Shown: in pieces, positions 29,401-38,221 of the stretch | How positions within the stretch are numbered: the first letter of the stretch is position 1 | Layout of the letters: each line of letters begins with the position of its first letter | Assembly: GCA_900755095.1 (NCBI GenBank) | Contig: CAAEFE010000040.1 | Location: forward strand, 15,910-79,909 | Source of the DNA: an uncultured Bacteroides sp. | Lineage (GTDB): Bacteria > Bacteroidota > Bacteroidia > Bacteroidales > Bacteroidaceae | Length of the DNA stretch: 64,000 nt | Direction of reading: 5' to 3' | The notes under the pieces: generated by a model | The model's input: the letters and a program-made list of their open reading frames with translations, nothing else | What the model was told of the DNA's origin: nothing | Databases searched by the model: none | Made by a program: the position numbers and the translations under genes

Positions 29401-29631
29401 TTAAAGAATATAACACTAGGATATACACTGCCTCATAAATGGACTCGTAGTTTCCATGTATCCAAACTTCGCGTATATGCTACCGGACAAAATCTCTTCT
29501 GCCTTAACAACTATAGCGGATATGATCCGGAAGTAAGTACAGCCAGCAAAAGTCCTATGACTCCCGGACTGGATTGGGGTGCTTATCCTAAGAGTAGAGT
29601 ATTTACATTTGGTATTGATTTACAGTTCTAA
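26476..29631 (+). CDS. SusC-like TonB-dependent outer-membrane importer
   Basis: A 1051-residue TonB-dependent transporter. After the signal peptide (ending SVYAQE) comes a carboxypeptidase-regulatory domain (LKGVIVDETDTPLIGATIQAKG), the TonB-box region with DEVVVVGYG, a plug domain (SVASVAAKDIEG ... IRGVGSLTGDSSPLYIVDGF) and a 22-strand beta-barrel ending in FTFGIDLQF, whose terminal Phe is typical for outer-membrane barrels. It pairs with the SusD gene 14 bases downstream to import oligosaccharides, here presumably heparin/heparan sulfate fragments (like BT4660). Confidence 0.97.
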   Translation: MYNINNLIKSISIRGYFTLLALIVTISVYAQELTLKGVIVDETDTPLIGATIQAKGTSTGAITDFDGKFTLKAKKGATISISYIGYKTQELKFNGQRSINIKMVPDNQALDEVVVVGYGAMKRSDLTGSVASVAAKDIEGFQTSSVAGALGGQIAGVQITSTDGTPGAGFNINIRGVGSLTGDSSPLYIVDGFQVDDIDYLSNSDIESIEVLKDASSSAIYGARAANGVVMITTKSGKSGKPQISYNGSASYRKISKTLDVLSPYEFVKLQGEVNNDLLSSYISDKEFDDAGKPIRYHSLEDYVGVKGVDWQEETFNPTWSQDHNFSLRGGSNDTQYNAAFSRYVENGIFNNSGFDKTTAKFRIDQKINKNISFNATINYALTNRKGVGTTADSGRFNMLAQILSARPTGGNKLTDEELLHSAIDPEMLETGESLAQVNPVMQTQSVTNNKRGEMWSGNASVSWQIIQGLTFKSAGTYNTTNSRTDIFYKNGSKEAYRNGEQPYGRTTMQRDVRWTNFNTLTWKQKVKKHNYDVMLGHEVSYKSTEYLLGEAMGFPFDQMENDNMGLGATPSKVESTYYDKTLLSFYARANYNYDNRYLFTATVRADGSTVFSSNKKWGFFPSFSAAWRVSEEAFMKDIKWISNFKIRLGWGTVGNDNIPNYLSLDLYEANKYGIGNSSVTVLNPKQLRNKNLKWEGSNTTNLGIDLGFFDNRLNLTAEFFIKNTKDLLLSQSLAHITGFDSQMQNVGKIQNKGIELSLNSTNIQTRNFTWQTNFNISFIRNTLKSLASGVNYMQARSGFDSNFTSYDYMAIVGQSLGLIYGYEFDGIYQYSDFYSVPGSSTLILKEGVTSNPSLGNRLSPGAVKYKDQDGDGVITTKDRTVIGNALPKWYGGITNTFNYKGIDFSFMLQFNYGNDIYNATRLYATQTNTQRRNQLAEVADRWSPTNASNKVPRYNGYVVNDVYSRFVEDGSFLRLKNITLGYTLPHKWTRSFHVSKLRVYATGQNLFCLNNYSGYDPEVSTASKSPMTPGLDWGAYPKSRVFTFGIDLQF

Positions 29632-29645
29632 TATGAGAAAATAAT

Positions 29646-31319
29646 ATGAAGAAATTAATATATTACATAGCAATGTCCATTCTGTGCATTTTACCTTATT
29701 CATGCTCATTAGATGAAGAGGCAAGAAGCGAAATGGAAAAGAAGAATTACATGACTAATGCTAAAGAAGCACAAGATGTTCTATTAGGAGTATATCGTAC
29801 AACTGTTGAAGATGCTGCATACGGGTATCATCTATCTTTCTTGTTCAACATGGGAACAGATATATCTCAAGGAGAAGGTTCCGATATAACGAATTATCGT
29901 ATCATTGTCAATAACGCTTTTCCTACTACCCAAGTAGAAATTCAACAAACATGGCAAGTTCTTTATAAAGGTATCTACAGAGCAAACGACTTCCTGGAAC
30001 GTATTAGTGGAAAAATAGAGACTTATAATACTACTGATAAAAAAATCGCAACTCTTTATATAGCCGAAGCCAGAGCGTTAAGAGCCATGTTCTATTTCGA
30101 GTTAGTTCGTCGTTATGGAAATATTCCTTTGATTACCAGTACAGAGATGTCTTATCAAGCTCCTACTACTTTTACACAGGCTACTCCTGATAAAGTATAT
30201 GAATTTATTGAAGACGATCTTCTTTATGCTAGTGAAGTCCTACCATATGCAATCGACGATCAGCTTCGTGAGAACACATCATATCGTTTTAGTAAAGGGG
30301 CAGCACTTGGGCTCTTGGCAAAAGTGTATGCTACATGGGCAGGATATCCTGTACAAAATACAGCAAAATGGGAAGATGCTGCCAAAACAGCACGTATCCT
30401 CATCGAATCCGGCAAACATTCATTACTGCGCAATTATGAAAAGTTATGGGAAAATACTTGTAGCAGTGTATGGGATCCAACAGAAAGCTTAATCGAGATT
30501 TCATTCTATTCTCCTACCGTATCTGGTTCTGGAGATCCTGTAGGGCGTATCGGCAAATGGAATGGAGTAAAAACAACAGCTATCGCCGGTGTACGAGGTA
30601 GTTGTGCAGGAAATATGAAAGTAGTCCATACATTCGTGCTCGATTGGAGAGACGGCAAAAATGCAAATGACAAACGTCGCGATCTATCAGTAGCAAACTA
30701 TAAGTATGATGACGATTACGTATTATGGGCTAAAGGTAAAAGTGACACGGAAGAATCTGCAAAATTAAAAGACCAAGATCCCACTCAAGCTCAAAAAGAA
30801 AAACAAAACTATACACCAGCCAAATGGGATCTTATAAAATACCAAAAGACAGGTGGGGTTATCAATAACGATAAATCTAACGCAAACTGGTATTTCTTAC
30901 GTTATGCAGATGTATTACTCATCTATGCCGAAGCGCTGAATGAATGGAAACATGGTCCTACCACAGAAGCTTATGCTGCAATTAACGAAGTTCGTCGTCG
31001 TGGATATGGATATCCTAGCAATACAGGAAGCTGCGACCTTTCAAACTTAAATGAAGAAACTTTCCGTGAAGCAGTCAGAAAAGAACGTGCGTATGAATTA
31101 GCATTTGAAGGTCATCGTCGTATGGATTTAGTTCGCTGGGGCATCTATTATGAAACTATACAAAAAACGAATGCTGCTTTAGCAAACTGGTGGGATTCTG
31201 CAGATAATTACAGATATTTGTTATATAAATATACAGAGAAAAACAAACATGAATTACTGCCTATTCCACAACGTGAAAAGGACTTGTGTATTCAGTTCAA
31301 ACAAAACCCTGGTTGGTAA
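29646..31319 (+). CDS. SusD-like glycan-binding lipoprotein
   Basis: A 557-residue RagB/SusD-family protein. It has a lipobox (LPYSCS), TPR-like helices around residues 90-330 (EARALRAMFYFELVRRYGNIPL, typical of the family) and the conserved C-terminal NEVRRRGYG ... RKERAYELAFEGHRRMDLVRWG and HELLPIPQREKDLCIQFKQNPGW segments. It forms the lid of the SusC pore. It is the last gene before the hairpin at 31341. Confidence 0.96.
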   Translation: MKKLIYYIAMSILCILPYSCSLDEEARSEMEKKNYMTNAKEAQDVLLGVYRTTVEDAAYGYHLSFLFNMGTDISQGEGSDITNYRIIVNNAFPTTQVEIQQTWQVLYKGIYRANDFLERISGKIETYNTTDKKIATLYIAEARALRAMFYFELVRRYGNIPLITSTEMSYQAPTTFTQATPDKVYEFIEDDLLYASEVLPYAIDDQLRENTSYRFSKGAALGLLAKVYATWAGYPVQNTAKWEDAAKTARILIESGKHSLLRNYEKLWENTCSSVWDPTESLIEISFYSPTVSGSGDPVGRIGKWNGVKTTAIAGVRGSCAGNMKVVHTFVLDWRDGKNANDKRRDLSVANYKYDDDYVLWAKGKSDTEESAKLKDQDPTQAQKEKQNYTPAKWDLIKYQKTGGVINNDKSNANWYFLRYADVLLIYAEALNEWKHGPTTEAYAAINEVRRRGYGYPSNTGSCDLSNLNEETFREAVRKERAYELAFEGHRRMDLVRWGIYYETIQKTNAALANWWDSADNYRYLLYKYTEKNKHELLPIPQREKDLCIQFKQNPGW

Positions 31320-31340
31320 CAAAATCTCTATAACTTCTCT

Positions 31341-31390
31341 CCAATATGCCTTAAATAGGGCATATTGGAGATATTTAAAACCTTTTTCAA
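31341..31390 (+). terminator. Terminator-like hairpin after SusD
   Basis: CCAATATGCC (31341-31350) pairs perfectly with GGCATATTGG (31359-31368) across an 8-base loop; a T-run follows about 14 bases later (31382-31386). It separates the import operon from the GH88 unit. Confidence 0.6.
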
Positions 31391-31464
31391 CAAAATCAAA
31401 ACTTGAAAAGCTCTATTTAAACGCCTTTTCGACAATCCTGTAACACAAAATTAGGTCTTTCGCC

Positions 31465-31472
31465 TACTTTTG
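31465..31472 (+). promoter_or_regulatory. -7 element before GH88 (TACTTTTG)
   Basis: TACTTTTG matches TAnnTTTG and lies 36 bases before the GH88 start codon, so the second part of the heparin locus has its own promoter. Confidence 0.55.
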
Positions 31473-31508
31473 CATCAGTTACAAAACTTCTAAAAACAAT
31501 CACTTAAA

Positions 31509-32795
31509 ATGAATAACATGAAAAAGAAACTTGTTCTCTTTGCTTCGGTTAGTATTGCACTCGCGTCGTGCCAGACAACCCCAAAGGAAGACTACAGTTG
31601 GATAAAAAAAGGACTGGATGTAGCTTCTGCCCAATTACAACTTTCTGCTGAAGAGGTTAGTGGTACAGGGATGTTGCCACGCTCCATCCGTACCGGCTAT
31701 GACATGGATTTCCTTTGCCGTCAGTTGGAAAGAGATTCATTAACATTTAAAGATTCCCTACGTGCACAACCTACTGCCGAGCAATTAGGCAAACGTCGCC
31801 TCTGCAACGTTTATGACTGGACGAGCGGTTTCTTCCCCGGTTCATTATGGTATGCATACGAACTGACAGGAAACGATACACTGAAAACTCAAGCAATCGA
31901 ATATACCAATCTTCTGAATCCGGTACGCTATTATAAAGGTACACATGATTTGGGATTTATGGTCAACTGTAGCTACGGCAATGCAGAACGTCTTTCACCT
32001 AACGATACCATCGCTGCTGTGATGAGAGAAACTGCCGATAACCTTTGCGGTCGTTTCAATGATTCTATCGGTGCTATCCGTTCATGGGATTTCGGAACAT
32101 GGAACTTCCCGGTTATCATCGACAATATGATGAACCTTGATCTTCTGTTCAATGTAGCAAAAGCAACAGGCGACAATAGATATAAAGACATCGCTATCAA
32201 ACATGCCATGACAACGATGCATAATCACTTCCGCCCGGATTATACTTGCTGGCATGTAGTAAGCTATAACAGCGATGGTACAGTAGAACGAAAACAAACC
32301 CACCAAGGCAAGAACGATGATTCTTCATGGGCACGCGGACAGGCATGGGCTGTGTACGGATATACCGCTTGTTTCCGCGAAACAAATGATAGTATCTTCC
32401 TGAACTTTGCAAAGGATATAGCTGATATGATTATGGATCGCGTAAAAACAGACGACGCTATTCCTTATTGGGATTATGATGCTCCTGTAACCAAAGAAAC
32501 TCCACGCGATGTATCTGCTGCTTCTGTCACTGCTTCTGCAATGATCGAACTAAGCACAATGGTTCCCGATGGACAGAAATATCTGGATTATGCGGAAAAA
32601 ATTCTGAAGAGTCTGTCAAGTGATGCATATCTTGCAAAAGTGGGTGACAATCAAGGATTCATTTTGATGCATTCCGTAGGTTCACTGCCCAATGGTTCTG
32701 AAATCGACACTCCACTGAACTATGCTGACTACTATTATCTGGAAGCATTGAAGAGATTCATGGATCTGAAAGGTATCAACTACAAAGATATCTAA
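31509..32795 (+). CDS. GH88 unsaturated glucuronyl hydrolase
   Basis: A 428-residue (alpha/alpha)6-barrel enzyme that removes the 4,5-unsaturated uronic acid left on disaccharides by the lyases. The signal is of lipoprotein type (IALASC). Family motifs are VYDWTSGFFPGSLWYAYEL, TYD-like HDLGFMVNCSYGN, and IIDNMMNLDLLF, which holds the second catalytic Asp; GKNDDSSWARGQAWAVYGY and the C-terminal SLPNGSEIDTPLNYADYYY also fit. It sits between SusD and the second PL12 lyase, the place of BT4658. Confidence 0.95.
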   Translation: MNNMKKKLVLFASVSIALASCQTTPKEDYSWIKKGLDVASAQLQLSAEEVSGTGMLPRSIRTGYDMDFLCRQLERDSLTFKDSLRAQPTAEQLGKRRLCNVYDWTSGFFPGSLWYAYELTGNDTLKTQAIEYTNLLNPVRYYKGTHDLGFMVNCSYGNAERLSPNDTIAAVMRETADNLCGRFNDSIGAIRSWDFGTWNFPVIIDNMMNLDLLFNVAKATGDNRYKDIAIKHAMTTMHNHFRPDYTCWHVVSYNSDGTVERKQTHQGKNDDSSWARGQAWAVYGYTACFRETNDSIFLNFAKDIADMIMDRVKTDDAIPYWDYDAPVTKETPRDVSAASVTASAMIELSTMVPDGQKYLDYAEKILKSLSSDAYLAKVGDNQGFILMHSVGSLPNGSEIDTPLNYADYYYLEALKRFMDLKGINYKDI

Positions 32796-32823
32796 TACAT
32801 AAAATTATAACACCTATTATATC

Positions 32824-34824
32824 ATGAATAAAACTTTAAAGTACATCGTTCTGCTTGCAATCGCATGTTTCGTAAGCAAGGGTTATGCCCAAGAACTGAA
32901 AAGCGAAGTCTTTTCTCTTCTTAACCTAGACTATCCGGGACTGGAGAAAGTAAAAGCTTTGCATCAGGAGGGTAAAGATGAGGATGCTGCCAAAGCATTG
33001 CTGGACTATTACCGTGCACGTACCAACGTAAAAACTCCGGATATCAATCTGAACAAGGTGACTATCAGCAAAGAAGAACAGCAATGGGCGGATGACGGAT
33101 TGAAACATACATTCTTCGTACATAAAGGTTATCAACCTTCTTACAATTATGGAGAAGATATCAACTGGCAATACTGGCCGGTGAAAGATAATGAGCTCCG
33201 CTGGCAGTTGCACCGTCACAAATGGTTCACTCCAATGGGTAAAGCTTACCGTATATCCGGTGATGAAAAATATGCTAAAGAATGGGCACACCAGTATATC
33301 GACTGGATTAAAAAGAATCCATTGGTGAAGATGGACAAGAAAGAATATGAGCTGGTAAGTGATGGAAAAATCAAAGGTGAAGTAGAAAACGTACGTTTTG
33401 CATGGCGTCCTCTGGAAGTGAGTAATCGTCTGCAAGACCAGACTTCACAGTTCCAGTTATTCCTTCCCTCCCCTTCTTTCACTCCGGACTTCCTGACAGA
33501 ATTCCTAGTGAACTATTACAAACATGCTGTACATATCCTTGCTAATTACTCGGATCAAGGCAACCACTTACTGTTTGAAGCTCAACGCATGATTTATGCA
33601 GGTGCCTTTTTCCCTGAATTCAAAGATGCTCCGGCTTGGAGAAAAAGTGGTATCGACATTCTGAACCGTGAAATTCACGTACAGGTATACGAAGATGGCG
33701 GACAGTTCGAACTTGACCCACATTATCATCTGGCAGCTATTAACATTTTCTGTAAAGCCTTAGGTATCGCAGATACTAACGGATTCCGTAAGGAATTCCC
33801 TCAAGATTATTTGGATACCATTGAAAACATGATTATGTTCTATGCAAACATTTCTTTCCCTGATTACACCAATCCATGTTTCAGCGACGCCAAGTTGACA
33901 ACAAAGAAAGAAATGGTGAAAAACTACAAGTCATGGAGTAAACTGTTCCCGAAGAACCAGGCAATCAAATACTTTGCTACAGAAGGAAAAGAAGGTGCAT
34001 TGCCGGATTATATGTCTAAAGGTTTCCTGAAATCAGGCTTCTTTGTATTCCGTAATTCATGGGGAATGGATGCTACCCAAATGGTAGTAAAGGCAGGTCC
34101 GAAAGCTTTCTGGCACTGTCAGCCGGATAATGGTACATTTGAACTTTGGTTCAACGGCAAGAATTTGTTCCCGGATTCTGGTTCGTATGTATACGCCGGT
34201 GAAGGCGAAGTAATGGAACAACGCAACTGGCACCGTCAGACTTGTGTTCACAACACAGTAACCCTGGACAACAAGAATCTCGATACAACAGAATCTGTTA
34301 CTAAGTTGTGGCAACCGGAAGGTGCTATCCAGACTTTAGTGACTGAAAATCCGAGTTACAAGAATCTGAAACACCGTCGTTCTGTTTTCTTCGTTGATAA
34401 CACTTACTTTGTCATTGTAGATGAAATGGCAGGTAGCGGTAAAGGTTCTATCAATCTCCACTATCAGATGCCGAAAGGAGAAATTGCCAACAGCCGCGAA
34501 GACATGACGTTCCTGACACAGTTTGAGGATGGAAGCAACATGAAACTGCAATGCTTCGGCCCTGCTGGCATGAGTATGAAGAAAGAACCAGGATGGTGTT
34601 CAACTGCTTATCGCAAACGCTACAAACGTATGAATGTATCGTTCAACGTGAGAAAAGACGGCGAAGAAGCTGTACGTTACATCACTGTTATCTACCCGGT
34701 TAAGAAAAGCGCAGATGCCCCTAAATTTGACGCTAAATTCAAGAACAAAGCGTTCGATGAAAACGGTCTGGAAGTAGAAGTGAAAGTAAACGGAAAGAAA
34801 CAGTCATTAAAATACAAACTATAA
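32824..34824 (+). CDS. PL12 heparinase III-type lyase, periplasmic
   Basis: A 666-residue heparinase with a Sec signal (ending KGYAQE) and no lipobox, so probably periplasmic. The toroid starts with LLNLDYPGLEKVKALHQEG; likely catalytic residues are Asn about 247 (DQGNHLLFEAQ), Tyr about 301 (LDPHYHLAAI) and His about 431 (FWHCQPDNGTF). It corresponds in position and length to BT4657, a characterised enzyme acting on N-acetylated, low-sulfated regions of heparan sulfate (recollection). It follows GH88 by 28 bases and is followed by a hairpin that may reduce read-through to the sulfatase. Confidence 0.96.
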   Translation: MNKTLKYIVLLAIACFVSKGYAQELKSEVFSLLNLDYPGLEKVKALHQEGKDEDAAKALLDYYRARTNVKTPDINLNKVTISKEEQQWADDGLKHTFFVHKGYQPSYNYGEDINWQYWPVKDNELRWQLHRHKWFTPMGKAYRISGDEKYAKEWAHQYIDWIKKNPLVKMDKKEYELVSDGKIKGEVENVRFAWRPLEVSNRLQDQTSQFQLFLPSPSFTPDFLTEFLVNYYKHAVHILANYSDQGNHLLFEAQRMIYAGAFFPEFKDAPAWRKSGIDILNREIHVQVYEDGGQFELDPHYHLAAINIFCKALGIADTNGFRKEFPQDYLDTIENMIMFYANISFPDYTNPCFSDAKLTTKKEMVKNYKSWSKLFPKNQAIKYFATEGKEGALPDYMSKGFLKSGFFVFRNSWGMDATQMVVKAGPKAFWHCQPDNGTFELWFNGKNLFPDSGSYVYAGEGEVMEQRNWHRQTCVHNTVTLDNKNLDTTESVTKLWQPEGAIQTLVTENPSYKNLKHRRSVFFVDNTYFVIVDEMAGSGKGSINLHYQMPKGEIANSREDMTFLTQFEDGSNMKLQCFGPAGMSMKKEPGWCSTAYRKRYKRMNVSFNVRKDGEEAVRYITVIYPVKKSADAPKFDAKFKNKAFDENGLEVEVKVNGKKQSLKYKL

Positions 34825-34833
34825 AAAGCCTCA

Positions 34834-34868
34834 AAGCCTCTCCCTGCCCCTTTTCTTGGGAGAGGCTT
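34834..34868 (+). terminator. Hairpin between PL12 and sulfatase
   Basis: AAGCCTCTCCC (34834-34844) pairs with GGGAGAGGCTT (34858-34868), an 11-base perfect stem with a 13-base loop, followed by CTTAT instead of a long T-run. The gap between the two genes is only 53 bases, so it may act as an attenuator that lowers downstream expression. Confidence 0.65.
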
Positions 34869-34877
34869 CTTATCATT

Positions 34878-36494
34878 ATGGAAAACTATTACACCTCCTC
34901 TACCCTACTCTTCCCATTGGCAGCACTAAGCCTCGTTTCTTGCAACAGCCAAAAGAAAGAAGAAGTCAGACAGCCGAACATCATCTTCATGATGACGGAT
35001 GATCACACCACTCAAGCAATGTCCTGTTATGGAGGCAATCTGATCCAAACTCCTAATATGGATCGGATTGCCAATGAAGGTATTCGCTTTGATAATTGTT
35101 ACGCTGTCAATGCTCTTTCGGGACCTTCACGTGCTTGCATCCTCACCGGCAAGTTCAGTCACGAGAATGGTTTTACCGATAATGCAAGTACATTCAACGG
35201 CGATCAACAGACATTCCCCAAACTTCTTCAGCAAGCCGGATACCAGACTGCCATGATCGGCAAATGGCACCTCATCAGCGAACCGCAAGGTTTCGACCAT
35301 TGGAGTATCCTTAGCGGCCAACATGAGCAAGGTGACTATTACGATCCTGATTTCTGGGAAGACGGAAAACATATCGTAGAAAAAGGATATGCTACGGATA
35401 TTATTACCGACAAAGCAATTAAATTCCTTGAAGGACGGGACAAGAACAAACCGTTCTGCATGATGTATCACCAGAAAGCCCCACACCGTAACTGGATGCC
35501 CGCTCCCCGTCATTTAGGCATATTCAATAATACAACTTTCCCGGAACCGGCTAATCTGTTCGACGACTACGAAGGTCGTGGAAGAGCTGCTCGCGAGCAG
35601 GATATGTCTATCGAGCACACGTTGACAAACGACTGGGATCTCAAATTGATGACTCGTGAAGAGATGCTGAAAGATACAACCAACCGTCTTTATAGTGTAT
35701 ATAAACGTATGCCTATTGAAGTTCAGGATAAATGGGATTCTGTATACGCCGGGCGCATTGCCGAATACCGCAAAGGTGACTTGAAAGGCAAATCTTTAAT
35801 CAGCTGGAAATATCAACAATATATGCGCGATTATCTGGCTACGGTTCTGGCAGTAGACGAAAATATCGGCCGACTACTGAATTATCTCGAAAAGATTGGT
35901 GAACTGGACAATACAATCATTGTCTACACCTCCGACCAGGGTTTCTTCCTTGGAGAACATGGCTGGTTTGACAAACGCTTCATGTATGAAGAATGTCAGC
36001 GCATGCCTCTTATCATCCGTTACCCGAAAGCAATCAAAGCAGGAAGTACCAGTAATGCAATCAGCATGAATGTAGACTTTGCTCCTACCTTCCTCGACTT
36101 TGCCGGAGTAGATATCCCGTCAGATATTCAAGGAGCTTCTTTGAAACCGATATTGGTCAACGAAGGCAAAACCCCGGCCGACTGGCGTAAAGCTGCTTAT
36201 TACCATTATTACGAGTACCCTGCAGAACACTCTGTAAAACGTCACTATGGTATCCGTACACAAGATTTCAAACTGATTCATTTCTACAACGATATTGACG
36301 AATGGGAAATGTATGACATGAAAGCTGATCCGAGAGAGATGAACAACGTCTTCGGCAAACCGGAGTATGCTAAAGTACAAAAAGAGCTGATGGAGCTACT
36401 TCAGGACACTCAAAAACAGTACAAAGATACTGACCCGGATGAAAAGGAAAAAGTCCTCTTTAAAGGTGATCGCCGACAAATGCAAAACCGCTAA
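34878..36494 (+). CDS. Sulfatase, GlcNAc-6-O-sulfatase type
   Basis: A 538-residue S1-family sulfatase with a lipoprotein-type signal (LSLVSC). The metal site begins IIFMMTDDHTTQAMSCYGG and the formylglycine motif is SGPSRACILTG with Ser at about 81, so it needs an anaerobic sulfatase-maturating enzyme encoded elsewhere. IGKWHLISEPQGFDHW and YTSDQGFFLGEHGWFDKRFMYEE are further family motifs. It occupies the place of BT4656, a known 6-O-sulfatase for N-acetylglucosamine-6-sulfate (recollection). It would remove the sulfate from products of the lyases before GlcNAc is taken up and phosphorylated. Confidence 0.92.
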   Translation: MENYYTSSTLLFPLAALSLVSCNSQKKEEVRQPNIIFMMTDDHTTQAMSCYGGNLIQTPNMDRIANEGIRFDNCYAVNALSGPSRACILTGKFSHENGFTDNASTFNGDQQTFPKLLQQAGYQTAMIGKWHLISEPQGFDHWSILSGQHEQGDYYDPDFWEDGKHIVEKGYATDIITDKAIKFLEGRDKNKPFCMMYHQKAPHRNWMPAPRHLGIFNNTTFPEPANLFDDYEGRGRAAREQDMSIEHTLTNDWDLKLMTREEMLKDTTNRLYSVYKRMPIEVQDKWDSVYAGRIAEYRKGDLKGKSLISWKYQQYMRDYLATVLAVDENIGRLLNYLEKIGELDNTIIVYTSDQGFFLGEHGWFDKRFMYEECQRMPLIIRYPKAIKAGSTSNAISMNVDFAPTFLDFAGVDIPSDIQGASLKPILVNEGKTPADWRKAAYYHYYEYPAEHSVKRHYGIRTQDFKLIHFYNDIDEWEMYDMKADPREMNNVFGKPEYAKVQKELMELLQDTQKQYKDTDPDEKEKVLFKGDRRQMQNR

Positions 36495-36561
36495 GAGGAG
36501 GACATATAAATAAGAATTAATATGCTTCATTATTAGTTTACCGAATAAATTAGATAAAACC

Positions 36562-38190
36562 ATGGATAGAAGAAAGTTTTTAAAAAACACAGGCTGGTCT
36601 TTCCTCGGATTGGCAGCTTCAGGCAGTTTGCTGGGTTCTTGCGCAGCTGGAAGCAAAGAAGCAAAAAAGATTATGCCGTCAGCCAGTAACCTCAAAATGT
36701 ACTGGGGCGACTTACATAACCATTGCAACATCACATACGGACACGGCGACATGCGCGACGCTTTTGAAGCAGCGAAAGGACAATTGGATTTTGTCAGTGT
36801 CACTCCTCATGCTATGTGGCCGGATATTCCCGGAGCAGATGATCCCCGCCTGAAATGGGTGATTGATTATCACACAGGAGCTTTCAAACGTTTGCGTGAA
36901 GGCGGTTATGAGAAGTACGTAAAAATGACGAATGAATATAATAAAGAAGGTGAATTCCTTACTTTTGTCGGATACGAGGCCCACAGCATGGAACATGGTG
37001 ACCATGTTGCATTGAATTATGATCTCGACGCACCGCTTGTGGAATGTACTTCTATCGAAGACTGGAAACAGAAGGCAAAAGGACACAAAGTATTTATTAC
37101 TCCACATCACATGGGTTACCAGGGCGGCTATCGCGGTTACAACTGGAAATGCTTTACCGAAGGAGATATTACCCCATTCGTAGAAATGTATTCCCGTCAT
37201 GGTCTGGCAGAAAGCGATCAGGGAGATTATCCTTATCTACACGATATGGGTCCGCGCCAATGGGAAGGAACCATTCAATATGGTCTTGAATTAGGCAACA
37301 AATTCGGTATCATGGCTTCTACCGATCAACATTCCGGTTATCCGGGAAGCTATGGCGACGGTCGTATCGGTGTCATGGCTCCGTCATTGACTCGCGACGC
37401 TATTTGGGAAGCTCTCCGCACCCGCCATGTATGTGCCGCAACCGGTGATAAAATTATTATCGACTTCCGCCTCAACGACACTTTCATGGGTGACGTGGTT
37501 CGCGGTAACAGCCGCCGTATCTATCTGAACGTTACAGGTGAAAGCTGTATCGACTATGTAGATATTGTCAAGAACGGACAGATTTTAGCTCGCATGAATG
37601 GCCCGCTGACTCCGATTGCCCCGGAAGGTGATACGGTACGTTGCAAAGTTAAAGTTGATTTTGGTTGGAATCGTGAAGAGAAATACGTACATTGGCAGGG
37701 TAAACTGTCCGTGGACAAAGGACAGATCCATAGTGTAACTCCTTGTTTCCGTGGCGCAGCGTTCACTTCTCCGCAAGAAGGTGAAACTGAATTCCACACG
37801 CATGTCAACCGTATCGTATCCGTTGGCAACAAGGAAACCGAACTGGATATGTATAGCAGCAAAAATCCGAATACGACTACAGCAGCCATGCAAGCCGTCA
37901 TTCTGGATGTGGAAATGCCCAAAGACGGTAAGATCATTGCCGAATTCAATGGCAAGAAGTTTGAACATACGTTGGGCGAGTTGCTCAAAGGTTCACGTTC
38001 ACACTTCATGATCGGTTGGTTGAGCGAGGCGATCCTTTTCAATCGTGCTATGCCGGAAAGCTGTTTCACTTTGGAACACTACATGGAAGATAAAGAGCCG
38101 CAACGTGATACGGACTACTACTATGTACGCGTTCGCCAACGTGACGGACAATGGGCTTGGAGTTCACCGATTTGGGCAGAAAGAGTGTGA
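36562..38190 (+). CDS. DUF3604/PHP-like protein with Tat-type signal
   Basis: A 542-residue protein beginning MDRRKFLKNTGWSFLGLAA, a twin-arginine-type signal that also ends in a lipobox-like GSC. The mature part starts with YWGDLHNHCNITYGHGD, a PHP-domain metal site (HxH) as in DUF3604 proteins, and has further conserved His pairs (TPHAMWPD, GYEAHSMEHGDH, ITPHHMGYQG, STDQHSGYPGS). A hydrolase or phosphoesterase-like metal chemistry is expected, but no activity is known to me. It lies 67 bases after the sulfatase and 31 before the kinase, matching BT4655, which has no established role in heparan sulfate use that I can recall. Confidence 0.75.
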   Translation: MDRRKFLKNTGWSFLGLAASGSLLGSCAAGSKEAKKIMPSASNLKMYWGDLHNHCNITYGHGDMRDAFEAAKGQLDFVSVTPHAMWPDIPGADDPRLKWVIDYHTGAFKRLREGGYEKYVKMTNEYNKEGEFLTFVGYEAHSMEHGDHVALNYDLDAPLVECTSIEDWKQKAKGHKVFITPHHMGYQGGYRGYNWKCFTEGDITPFVEMYSRHGLAESDQGDYPYLHDMGPRQWEGTIQYGLELGNKFGIMASTDQHSGYPGSYGDGRIGVMAPSLTRDAIWEALRTRHVCAATGDKIIIDFRLNDTFMGDVVRGNSRRIYLNVTGESCIDYVDIVKNGQILARMNGPLTPIAPEGDTVRCKVKVDFGWNREEKYVHWQGKLSVDKGQIHSVTPCFRGAAFTSPQEGETEFHTHVNRIVSVGNKETELDMYSSKNPNTTTAAMQAVILDVEMPKDGKIIAEFNGKKFEHTLGELLKGSRSHFMIGWLSEAILFNRAMPESCFTLEHYMEDKEPQRDTDYYYVRVRQRDGQWAWSSPIWAERV

Positions 38191-38221
38191 TTTTTTTAAG
38201 TATTAAGTATTACTTGGTGAT

